Source of the DNA: JAWLHA01 sp041690535
GTDB lineage: Bacteria > Pseudomonadota > Gammaproteobacteria > Thiohalomonadales > Thiohalomonadaceae
Direction: 5' to 3'
Assembly (NCBI GenBank): GCA_041690535.1
Contig: JAWLHA010000029.1
Location: 1-52,228, forward strand
Length of the DNA stretch: 52,228 bases
This document shows, piece by piece, positions 22,656-30,098 of this stretch; position 1 is the first letter of the stretch; each line of letters begins with the position of its first letter. Below the pieces are notes generated by a model, which worked only from the letters and a program-made list of their open reading frames with translations, made no database searches and had not been told where the DNA came from. The translations under genes and the position numbers were made by a program.

Positions 22656-25064
22656 ATGTCCGACAACGCCGGACTCAACCGACCCATGACCCATGACCAC
22701 TCGGCACGACCCATGAGCACGCCAGAAAGCGTTGCCACGACCGGGCAGACTGTTCGATCGGGCTCCCCGGAAGCGTTGCGGCTGTACACCGAATGCCGCA
22801 CGCAGGCGCGGCAATTTCTCTCCGAGTCCCTGCAGCAGCTGTTCCAGAAGGCGGACGATACCCTGTTCGAGTTCGCCGAGAAGTCGGGCTCGGACGCCAA
22901 CAGCGGCGCCTACTTCACGGCCATGCGGGCCTTGCGCCTCAAACGCGAGGAGATCGCCGCCCGCTTTTTGGAACAGGTCGATGCCGGATTTCGCGACATC
23001 CGCAGCCCCTCCCTGGAGGAGGGGCACTCCGCCTCGCCGGCCATGCCAACGACCCTCTCCCTGGTGGACGAGGCGGAGCTGGAGGAGTCCCTGGCCGTCC
23101 AATCCATGGTCGACAAGGTGGAGAACAGCTGGGGCGACGACCTGGGCGCCTTACGCCAGCGGCTCGCCCACGTGGCGGGGCGCGCGCCTTTCGACCGGTG
23201 CGACGATCCCGTGGGTCCCACGCGCATCGGTGAGTCGTTTCGGGACGCTCTGGCGGTCCTGGACTCCGAGATCGAGGTCCGGCTGATCCTCTACAAGCTC
23301 TTCGACAAATTCCTGCTGAGCCACATGGGGGAGCTCTACGCCGACCTCAACCGGCACCTGGCGAAGGCCGGGGTGTTGCCGGAACTTAGGAGCCAGGCCC
23401 GGGTCGAGCGGGCGAAGGCCCCCAGAGCGCCGGCGGCGCGGAAGCCGGGGATGCCCTCTCCGGAGCCCGAGGAGGAGGGCGGAGATGCCACAGAGGCGGA
23501 GCTGTTACCCCTGCTGCGGGAACTGCTGGTCAAGCGGCGCGGCGGGCAGGGCGACGTCTGGGGACCCGGCGACGGAGGCGGTCAGGGGGAAGTCTGGGGG
23601 CCCGGCGATGGAGGCGGCGGCGCGGCCAACCTCTACACACCGAGCCCCCAGGAGGTGATGGCGGCCCTCACCGCCCTGCAGCAGCAAACGACGGCGGCCG
23701 CGCCATCCAGCGAGTCGGCGCCGGCACCCTCCGGCGACGTGCGCACCGCCCTGGACGAGGAGTTCCGGCGCATTGCCGGCGCGGCGGGCGCCGCGCTCTC
23801 CCGGCAGGAAAACGATCTCATCGACCTCATTTCCATGCTCTTCGAGTTCATCCTCGAAGACCGCGGGCTCCCCGACACGGTGCGCGTGCTGCTCGCCCGG
23901 CTGCAGATCCCGATGCTCAAGGTCGCCTTGGCGGATCGCACCTTCTTCAGCAAGACGCGGCACCCGGCCCGCCGGCTGCTGAACATGCTGGCCAAGGCCG
24001 GCATCGGGCTCGACGATACCCTCCGGCCCGACAACAGCCCACGCCTCCAGGAGATCGAGCGTATCGTACGCCGGGTCCTGGAGGAGTTCACCGATGATAT
24101 CTCGCTCTTCGACACCCTGGTGGGGGAGTTCGAGACGTTTCTCCAGAAGGCGGCGGAGCGGGAGCAGTTTGTCGAGAAGAAACAGTCTGCCAGGTTGCGA
24201 ACCCGGGAGGCGAAGGAGCAAATCCGCGTCGCGGTAAACAATAAGATCGACCAACTGCTGGCTGGCCAGGAGATCCCCGAACCCGTGGTGACCCTGCTGC
24301 GGGGCCCTTGGACCGAGGTGCTGATTGCAACCCGTCTGGCGGGCAAGGAGAACCCCGCCTGGCCCGCGCGGGCGCAGTTGCTGCAGGACATGATCGCCTC
24401 CGTGACGCCCAAGACCAGCCGGGAAGAGCGCCTCGCCGTCGCTGCGCTCATCGGTCGCTTGCTCGCCACCTTGCGCAACGGCCTGGAATCCATCGGCCTA
24501 TCCTCTGAACGCATCGACGCCTTGATCGCCGAGATCGAGCCCTACCATCTTGCCGTGGTCCAGGGGAAACCCCTGCCCCGGGCAGCGGAGCCGGAGACGC
24601 CGGCCAAGCCGGAAGACCCGGTCGAGGCGATGATCAGGGAGATGAAGGAGCAGATGGCGGAGCTCGCCGAAGAGGAGCAGCTGAACAGCCTGTTTCACGA
24701 GCACGCCCAGGAGGAGGATGCGCTCTCCGACGAGTTGGAAGAGGAGGAGCCGGAAGATCAGGAGCCGCCCCCGCCCGAGGAGTACCTGGAGCTCGCTCGC
24801 AGTTTCCCCATGGGGACCTGGTTCACCTTCACCGACGAACAGGGCGCTACCCGCCGCGCCAAGCTCTCCTGGAAGAGCACCCTGCTCGACGAGTGCATTT
24901 TTCTCGACTGGAAGATGAAGGTGGTCGCCGAGCTCAACATGGCTCAGCTCGCCCGCCGTCTCCACGAGGGGAGCATCATCCAATTGGGCGAGATGCCGCT
25001 TTTCGACCGCGCCATGGATGCCCTGATGGGCCGCCTGCGGGGCGGTGAGAGCCTCAAGGCCTGA
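22656..25064 (+). CDS. DUF1631 family protein
   Basis: 802 residues, matching the DUF1631 family of Gamma- and Betaproteobacteria, whose role is unknown to me. It shows the N-terminal helical block (ESLQQLFQKADDTLFEFAEKS), the central ALSRQENDLIDLISMLFEFI and LPDTVRVLLARLQIPMLKVA conserved segments, and an acidic coiled region (about 670-705). A C-terminal beta-rich domain follows (SFPMGTWFTFTDEQGATRRA, KLSWKSTLLDECIFLDW), like the PilZ-like tail of the family. Residues around 295-325 hold a tandem glycine-rich repeat, (G/Q)G(D/E)VWGPGDGGG twice, absent from typical members. The start is uncertain; methionines at 22686 and 22713 are alternatives and the N-terminus before the ESPEALRLY-like block is poorly supported. 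Confidence 0.85.
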   Translation: MSDNAGLNRPMTHDHSARPMSTPESVATTGQTVRSGSPEALRLYTECRTQARQFLSESLQQLFQKADDTLFEFAEKSGSDANSGAYFTAMRALRLKREEIAARFLEQVDAGFRDIRSPSLEEGHSASPAMPTTLSLVDEAELEESLAVQSMVDKVENSWGDDLGALRQRLAHVAGRAPFDRCDDPVGPTRIGESFRDALAVLDSEIEVRLILYKLFDKFLLSHMGELYADLNRHLAKAGVLPELRSQARVERAKAPRAPAARKPGMPSPEPEEEGGDATEAELLPLLRELLVKRRGGQGDVWGPGDGGGQGEVWGPGDGGGGAANLYTPSPQEVMAALTALQQQTTAAAPSSESAPAPSGDVRTALDEEFRRIAGAAGAALSRQENDLIDLISMLFEFILEDRGLPDTVRVLLARLQIPMLKVALADRTFFSKTRHPARRLLNMLAKAGIGLDDTLRPDNSPRLQEIERIVRRVLEEFTDDISLFDTLVGEFETFLQKAAEREQFVEKKQSARLRTREAKEQIRVAVNNKIDQLLAGQEIPEPVVTLLRGPWTEVLIATRLAGKENPAWPARAQLLQDMIASVTPKTSREERLAVAALIGRLLATLRNGLESIGLSSERIDALIAEIEPYHLAVVQGKPLPRAAEPETPAKPEDPVEAMIREMKEQMAELAEEEQLNSLFHEHAQEEDALSDELEEEEPEDQEPPPPEEYLELARSFPMGTWFTFTDEQGATRRAKLSWKSTLLDECIFLDWKMKVVAELNMAQLARRLHEGSIIQLGEMPLFDRAMDALMGRLRGGESLKA

Positions 25065-25138
25065 TCGGCAGGGCCCTCGGCGCAATGGCTCACGGGGTCT
25101 TGCCCCGAAAAACCAGTGTTAGGGAACGGTGATCAATT

Positions 25139-25354
25139 CGTCATTCCCGCGAAGCCTGCCCCCGAGAGCTTTAATCGGGGGGCGGGAATCCAGTGCTGGA
25201 CTTCAGCGGGCCAAGGGTATTGTGCTGGGTGCCTTATGGATTCCCGCCTTCGCGGGAATGACGAACAGTACTAGTAGCGAGGATCGAGTGCGGTGAACCT
25301 GCGACCGCATCCTAATTCCATAAGCGGGAGGCAGTCGGAGGGGCGAGTAGTTAC
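25139..25354. repeat. MITE-B copy 3, left end missing
   Basis: The right terminus GGGGCGAGTAGTTAC (ending 25354) and interior match the long MITE-B form at 25828-26036 and 34128-34334. The left side instead begins CGTCATTCCCGCGAAGCCTGCCC with a larger hairpin loop and lacks GTAACTAC, so no target duplication is present. Confidence 0.8.
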
Positions 25355-25408
25355 CTGGAGAATTTGCGCTACCGCTTTGTGAGTCCGCGTTTACCCCGTC
25401 AGCGATAG

Positions 25409-25574
25409 CAGGGTGAACGCATACTTACCCAAGAGCGATGTAAGTCCTTGAAAGCAGGTCGTCGGCCGCATGGACGCGGCCGTCGAGCGTACATGGACGT
25501 ATCGACAGCGTACCTGCTTTCAGGGACTTACATCGCTCACAGCACGGCCGTGACGTAAGTATGCGTTTACCCTG
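25409..25574. repeat. MITE-A copy 3 (166 bp) with 10-bp target duplication
   Basis: The ends are CAGGGTGAACGCATACTTAC and GTAAGTATGCGTTTACCCTG. Inner arms CTTGAAAGCAGG and CCTGCTTTCA lie about the centre. Direct repeats TCAGCGATAG flank it at 25399-25408 and 25575-25584. The preceding GCGTTTACCCCG at 25387-25398 looks like a further MITE-A end, so two insertions may have met here. Confidence 0.9.
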
Positions 25575-25788
25575 TCAGCGATAGTAGCCGGTTGATTGCC
25601 GGCGCGTATTACATTATCGTCGGGGCGTTTGCCTAGTCTGGGGCAGCAAAGGAGCGCGAATCAAGGGCATGGACACCACCACCCTCATAACTCGTCCAAA
25701 ATCCCACTGTCGAACGCCTTTGGTTAGGCGCCGATCAGCATGGTCCTGTGAATGACCGGGTTAGTCGGAACCATCAGTGGCGCGGAGT

Positions 25789-25819
25789 GGCTCGGGGGCG
25801 GGCCCCGCGGAGCCTTTTT
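25789..25819 (+). terminator. intrinsic terminator-like hairpin
   Basis: GGCTCGGGGGC pairs with GCCCCGCGGAGCC (with a small bulge) and is followed by TTTTT. No gene reads into it now. It may be the end of a lost gene, or of transcripts crossing the repeat-filled 25.1-26.2 kb gap. MITE-B copy 4 inserted directly behind it. Confidence 0.45.
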
Positions 25820-25827
25820 CCATCAAC

Positions 25828-26036
25828 GTAACTACTCACCCCCGTCCGTCATTCCCGCGAAGGCGGGAATCCAGTGCTGGACTTCAGAGGCCAAGGGTAT
25901 TGGGCTGGATGCCTTATGGATTCCCGCCTTCGCGGGAATGACGAACATTACAAGTAGCGAGGATCGAATGCGTTGAGTCTGCTTCCGAATCTTACTATTT
26001 GCATAAGCGGGAGGCAGTCGGGGCACGAGTAGTTAC
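25828..26036. repeat. MITE-B copy 4, long form (209 bp) with 8-bp target duplication
   Basis: The ends are GTAACTACTCACCC and GCACGAGTAGTTAC. The exact flanking direct repeats are CCATCAAC at 25820-25827 and 26037-26044. The interior contains two GTCATTCCCGCG/CGCGGGAATGACG palindromes and a tail GCATAAGCGGGAGGCAGTCG shared with the copies at 25139 and 34128. Confidence 0.93.
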
Positions 26037-26218
26037 CCATCAACAATGCTTAATCGGGCTCTCACGTGAGGACCGGCCGCTCGTGCGATCCCTGACCACG
26101 TGGGGCTTATTTGTCGCGCGGATGCGCATTCTGCCTGAAGGCCTCCGGCCTTGCGAAAAATGCAGCGCAAGCGGGGGCCGGAGATCGTGATCGAATAACC
26201 GCAGGAGAACAAACAGTC

Positions 26219-26644
26219 ATGTCGAACCAATGGACCACCGCCACGCTGGCCGAGGCGCTGAGGAATTCCGAACTGGCGGGGGAAGACGCCATCACGGTGG
26301 AACTGCTCGACGGCGAACCGGCAATCAATGTGATCATGCGGGAGTATGGCGATTTGCCCATCCAGGTGTCCGTCTCTGGTGAGCAAATCTTCGCTTCGGC
26401 GACACTCTGGAGCGCCGATCAGGTGAAGGATCGGGCCGGCATGAACGAAGCCGCGCTCCATCTCGGCCCGGTAAGTCCGTTGACCAGCATCGGACTGATG
26501 CGCACCGCCGATGGCAACGATGTCTACATTGTGTTCGGCCAACTCTCCAGCAGCTCGCCTCTCGTCAGCATCGAGGAAGAGCTCGAGGTGCTGGCTGACA
26601 ACACCATCGATGCTGCTGACTCCTTTCGCGAATACATCATCTGA
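26219..26644 (+). CDS. yjfI: DUF2170 family protein YjfI
   Basis: 141 residues, DUF2170. The family is fixed by position and by segments such as WTTATLAEALRNSE, AITVELLDGEPAINVIMREY, DLPIQVSVSGEQIFASATLW and EELEVLADNTIDAADSFREY. The molecular role is unknown. It is the first gene of a seven-gene operon matching E. coli yjfIJKLMC with one addition. GGAG lies 11 bases before the ATG. MITE-B copy 4 ends about 180 bp upstream, so the promoter must lie between them or inside the element. Confidence 0.88.
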   Translation: MSNQWTTATLAEALRNSELAGEDAITVELLDGEPAINVIMREYGDLPIQVSVSGEQIFASATLWSADQVKDRAGMNEAALHLGPVSPLTSIGLMRTADGNDVYIVFGQLSSSSPLVSIEEELEVLADNTIDAADSFREYII

Positions 26645-26658
26645 CCTGAGGAAGTGTG

Positions 26659-27351
26659 ATGAGTCTGCTCAAGAAAATTTTTACCGCCATGCGTGGCGGT
26701 GCGAACGAGATTGGTGAAGCGATCGTCGACTCGCAGTCTCTGCGCATTCTGGACCAGGAGATCCGCGACTCCACCGACGCCCTGAGGCGTTCGCGTGAAG
26801 ATCTGACCAACGTCATGGCGCAGCGCACGCTCGCGGCCCACAAGCTGAAGGAGAAAGAGGGTAAGCTCGCGGAACTCGAAGGCTATGCGGCGCAAGCCCT
26901 GGACAAGGGCGAAGAGACGTTGGCGCTCGACATTGCCGAGAGGATCGCCGAACTGGAAGGCGATGTGGCCCACGAACGCGAGACGGTCAACAACTACGAC
27001 GCCAGCATCGAGTCGCTGAAGAAGTCGATCAAGCAGGCGGAAAACACCCTTGCCCGGCTCAAGCAGCAGGTGGACACCGTTAAGGCAACGGCCTCCGTGC
27101 AGCGTGCGCAGGCCGCGGTTGCCGCACGAAGCAGCGGTCAGAACGCATCGCTTCGCACTGCGCTCGATTCCCTGGAACGAATCAAGAGCAAACAAGCGAC
27201 TGCGGCAGCACGAATGGAAGCGGCCGATGAGCTTGCTCGCGCCGAGAACGATGACGATCTCGGCGCCAAGCTACGTGCCGCAGGCATCAAGCCGGAGACC
27301 GGAAGTGCCAACGCGGTACTCGAGCGCTTGAAACAGAAACGAAACCAGTAG
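26659..27351 (+). CDS. yjfJ: PspA/IM30 family protein YjfJ
   Basis: 230 residues, almost wholly alpha-helical coiled coil as in PspA/IM30 (ESCRT-III-like) proteins. The N-terminus is SLLKKIFTAMRGGANEIGEA, IVDSQSLRILDQEIRDSTDAL matches helix 1, and a long heptad region (ERIAELEGDVAHERETVNNY) follows. The C-terminal DDDLGAKLRAAGI is the usual tail of the YjfJ branch. Such proteins polymerise on stressed inner membranes. No PspB/C or PspF is nearby. ATG 26659 with GAGGAAG upstream is chosen over GTG 26656. It follows yjfI by 14 bp. Confidence 0.9.
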   Translation: MSLLKKIFTAMRGGANEIGEAIVDSQSLRILDQEIRDSTDALRRSREDLTNVMAQRTLAAHKLKEKEGKLAELEGYAAQALDKGEETLALDIAERIAELEGDVAHERETVNNYDASIESLKKSIKQAENTLARLKQQVDTVKATASVQRAQAAVAARSSGQNASLRTALDSLERIKSKQATAAARMEAADELARAENDDDLGAKLRAAGIKPETGSANAVLERLKQKRNQ

Positions 27352-27403
27352 CCGTTGATAGAGCCCTGGTGCCCTCAGGCGCTCAGGGCCGGGTAGGGCC
27401 ACG

Positions 27404-28465
27404 ATGCCGGTGTTATTGAGACTGTTGGAAGGTCTGCGCACGAGCGTGCTCCAGGCGAGTTGGGCCTTTCTGTTCGCGTTGTTTCTGGCTCACATGCTGA
27501 GCTCGTGGCTCCTCGTCGCGCTGGCCGGCGAGGGGGCCATCAAGGCGCCGGAGATTTGGGTCTACTTCTACATCGTCACGGCCACCACCGTCGGTTATGG
27601 AGACTTCTCCCCGGAAACCCTGCTCGGACGATGGGTGGTGGCTCTGTGGGTTGTCCCGGGTGGCATTGCGCTGTTCGCGGCACTGATCGGCAAGACTACG
27701 GCAATTCTGGTCGACTTTTGGAGACGTGGTATGCGTGGAAGAGGGGACTACTCGCATCTGGCGAACCACACGGTGGTGTTGGGCTATCACGGCGAGGCCA
27801 CCGAAATGATGGTTGACAAGCTGTTGGAAGACGATGCCACCAGGCAGGGGGCCATCGTGCTTTGCGTCATCAAGGACATCGAAAACCCGATGCCCGACAA
27901 GGTGAAGTTTGTCCGGGGCGATTCGTTCGCTCAGGCCTCGCTCCTCAGGCGGGCCGGTGTCAGCACCGCAAGCCGGGTGCTGATCTACGCCGAAAGCGAT
28001 GAACAGGCACTGGCCACCGCATTCTCCGTCGAGGCGCTCGATCCCCTGGGGCATGTGGTGGTGCATTGCGAGGCTGAGGATTCGGCGGCGCTGCTCAAGG
28101 CGCATTTCCCTCGCATCGAGTGTACCCAGGGGTTGGCCATAGAAATGTTGGTGCGCTCAGCACAGGACCCAGGCGTGTCCCGTATCGTCAACGAGTTGCT
28201 TTCGGTCTCGCGCGGCCCGACGCAGTACCGCATGCAACTGCCCGACCATGTGGCCACACAGCCCTTTGGCGAGTTGATGGCGCATTTCAAGTACAAACAC
28301 AACGCCACCTTGCTGGGGATCGCAAGGGATCTGGATGGGCAAGGGTTCGAGCTGAATCCGCCGGTGGACGCGTCGGTAGCCGGCGGTGATGTGCTCTATT
28401 ACATGGCCGCGCGCCGTATTGCACCGGAGATGGTGAACTGGGCAGTGGCAAGGGAGGTCGCCTGA
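27404..28465 (+). CDS. Kch-like potassium channel with RCK (TrkA-N) domain
   Basis: 353 residues. TM1 (about 19-41), pore helix and selectivity filter TTVGYGD (61-67), TM2 (about 77-100). From about 121 comes a cytoplasmic Rossmann RCK domain (VVLGYHGEATEMMVDKLL, IVLCVIKDIE, VKFVRGDSFAQASLLRRAGV). A C-terminal TrkA-C-like part (MQLPDHVATQPFGELMAHF) follows. It should be a two-TM K+ channel gated by a cytosolic ligand or redox state. E. coli yjf has no channel in this position; here the channel lies between yjfJ and yjfK, and its stop overlaps the yjfK start (TGATG), so it is part of the operon. Confidence 0.9.
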   Translation: MPVLLRLLEGLRTSVLQASWAFLFALFLAHMLSSWLLVALAGEGAIKAPEIWVYFYIVTATTVGYGDFSPETLLGRWVVALWVVPGGIALFAALIGKTTAILVDFWRRGMRGRGDYSHLANHTVVLGYHGEATEMMVDKLLEDDATRQGAIVLCVIKDIENPMPDKVKFVRGDSFAQASLLRRAGVSTASRVLIYAESDEQALATAFSVEALDPLGHVVVHCEAEDSAALLKAHFPRIECTQGLAIEMLVRSAQDPGVSRIVNELLSVSRGPTQYRMQLPDHVATQPFGELMAHFKYKHNATLLGIARDLDGQGFELNPPVDASVAGGDVLYYMAARRIAPEMVNWAVAREVA

Positions 28466-29127
28466 TGTTCGGGTTCCTCAAGAAAGCACACCGGGCGCGC
28501 AAGGAAGAAGCGCGTGTGGGTGCCGCTCCGTTGGCTCCTTTCGAGCCACTGGGCCTGCGCCGCACCGGCTTCGTGACCATCGACCGGCTCCCCTACCAAG
28601 TGCATCAAGGGGCGTTCCTGTTCTCGCCACCAGAGGATGCTCAGCGCATCGACGCGCGGGGGCGCGTGGACCTTGGTGCCAGCTGTGAGCTGCATCGGTT
28701 CTACCTGACCGATGATGCCTTCATACAGGTGGGAACCACTGCGAAGGCCATTGACGATGTCAAGGCGTTCATCTATCACGATACCAAGAGCGTTTCCACT
28801 CAGGCGGGATTCGAGCGATGGCTGGGTGAGGAGAGCATGATCGGGCGTGGCAGCATTGACTATCATGGAAAGATGTTCACCCGGGTCTGGGGCGATGAAG
28901 ATCAGGAAAAAATCCCGCCCGTCACGTTCGACGAGGCGGTGTTCACGGACTCGGACTCCGTCGCTGAATACGAAGTGAACCACTTCTGCATGCTCTATGA
29001 GCGGGAAGCGACGGAGACCGGCCGCATGGAGTATCTGCTGATTTCTGCAGAACAGACCGGCAACGATTATTGCGTGGTATTCAGCGTCGGGGTGGATATC
29101 ACCGAAGCCGATCTCAAGATCGTATAA
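28465..29127 (+). CDS. yjfK: DUF2491 family protein YjfK
   Basis: 220 residues, DUF2491: FGFLKKAHRARKEEARVGA at the start, then a mixed alpha/beta body with LGLRRTGFVTID, GRVDLGASCELHRFYL, IYHDTKSVSTQAGFERWLG and YEVNHFCMLYERE. Function is unknown; in E. coli it is the third gene of the yjf operon. The ATG overlaps the channel stop by one base. No signal or transmembrane segment is seen, so it is probably a cytosolic partner of the membrane components. Confidence 0.88.
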   Translation: MFGFLKKAHRARKEEARVGAAPLAPFEPLGLRRTGFVTIDRLPYQVHQGAFLFSPPEDAQRIDARGRVDLGASCELHRFYLTDDAFIQVGTTAKAIDDVKAFIYHDTKSVSTQAGFERWLGEESMIGRGSIDYHGKMFTRVWGDEDQEKIPPVTFDEAVFTDSDSVAEYEVNHFCMLYEREATETGRMEYLLISAEQTGNDYCVVFSVGVDITEADLKIV

Positions 29128-29138
29128 GGAAAAAATCA

Positions 29139-29552
29139 ATGTTCGACCAAGCTTCAACCTACCTGGCGGGATTTCCTGCCTTTCTGGCCTATTTTCTCCT
29201 TGCATCGGCGCTTCTGGCAGCGTTCTCTTTGATTTATGCAAAGCTCACGCCTCACCATGAGTGGCAACTCGTAAAGGAGAATAAACCTGCCGCAGCCATC
29301 GCGTTCGGAGGTGCCATCATTGGCTTCGTGCTGCCCCTGCACAGCGCCATCACCCACTCGGTCGGCCTGCTCGACTGCATGCTTTGGGGCGTGGTGGCGT
29401 TGATCGTCCAGCTGGCAGCATTCTACGCGGTGCGGCTGGCCATCCGCGATCTTCCTGGGCGCATCAGCAACGACGAAACCGCGACCGGTATTCTGGCCGG
29501 TGCATTCTTCATCGCCGTCGGCTTGCTGAACGCTGCCAGCATGACCTACTGA
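29139..29552 (+). CDS. yjfL: DUF350 inner-membrane protein YjfL
   Basis: 137 residues with four hydrophobic helices (around FLAYFLLASALLAAFSLIYA, AIAFGGAIIGFVLPL, LLDCMLWGVVALIVQLAAFY and TGILAGAFFIAVGLLNAASM). The KENKPAAAIAFGGAIIG motif is characteristic of DUF350. AAGGA lies eight bases before the ATG. DUF350 proteins are small integral membrane proteins that co-occur with YjfM and YjfC-type ligases. Biochemical role unknown. Confidence 0.9.
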   Translation: MFDQASTYLAGFPAFLAYFLLASALLAAFSLIYAKLTPHHEWQLVKENKPAAAIAFGGAIIGFVLPLHSAITHSVGLLDCMLWGVVALIVQLAAFYAVRLAIRDLPGRISNDETATGILAGAFFIAVGLLNAASMTY

Positions 29553-29565
29553 GGAGGGCTGGGCT

Positions 29566-30087
29566 ATGAAGCGCAGTAAGTTCGCCGGTCTCGCGTTTAT
29601 GGGCGCGGCACCCTTTCTACTCGTCGCTTGTGGCGATGAGCCTCAGTCTACGGGTTCCGCAAGCGCCTACAAGAGCGTTCAGGAGTGCATCGACGAGGGC
29701 ATCTTCACCGAACGGGCATGCACCGACGGTTTTGCCGCGGCAAGAGAGCAGATGCCCCGCTACGGTTCGATGCATTCCTGTGAGGCCGACCATGGCAACT
29801 GCCAGCAGGTCGTCACGCGGGAGGGTGGCAGCGTCTTCATGCCCGCCATGATGGGCTTCATGGTGGGACACATGTTGGGCGGCAACCGTGCGGTTCACCA
29901 CCAGCCCATCTATCAGGACCGCGAGAACCGCGGTGACTGGTCGATGGCAGTCGGGCAGTCCGCGCGGCGAATGCCACAGTCTTCCACCAACACGGGCAGC
30001 AGCCGAAGCTCCAGCGGCACGGCCAAGACCGCTTCGCGTAGTGGTTTTGGCTCGGGCGCGGCGGCCCGCGGTGGCTGGGGCAGCTGA
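29566..30087 (+). CDS. yjfM: DUF1190 lipoprotein YjfM
   Basis: 173 residues. Signal peptide with lipobox LLVAC (Cys22), so a lipoprotein. Conserved DUF1190 parts are YKSVQECIDEGIFTERACTD and SCEADHGNCQQV (paired cysteines), then a hydrophobic glycine/methionine stretch (MPAMMGFMVGHMLGG), HHQPIYQDR, and a Ser/Gly/Arg-rich tail ending RGGWGS. The C-terminal tail could be the acceptor for a ligase, but that is inference. It lies 13 bp after yjfL and 11 bp before yjfC. Confidence 0.88.
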   Translation: MKRSKFAGLAFMGAAPFLLVACGDEPQSTGSASAYKSVQECIDEGIFTERACTDGFAAAREQMPRYGSMHSCEADHGNCQQVVTREGGSVFMPAMMGFMVGHMLGGNRAVHHQPIYQDRENRGDWSMAVGQSARRMPQSSTNTGSSRSSSGTAKTASRSGFGSGAAARGGWGS

Positions 30088-30098
30088 GGGTCGGGGCG

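Noticed and set aside
25100..26050. CRISPR array suspicion from repeated palindromes
   Set aside because: The repeats are MITE-A and MITE-B copies with inverted termini and target duplications; there is no regular repeat-spacer spacing and no cas gene.
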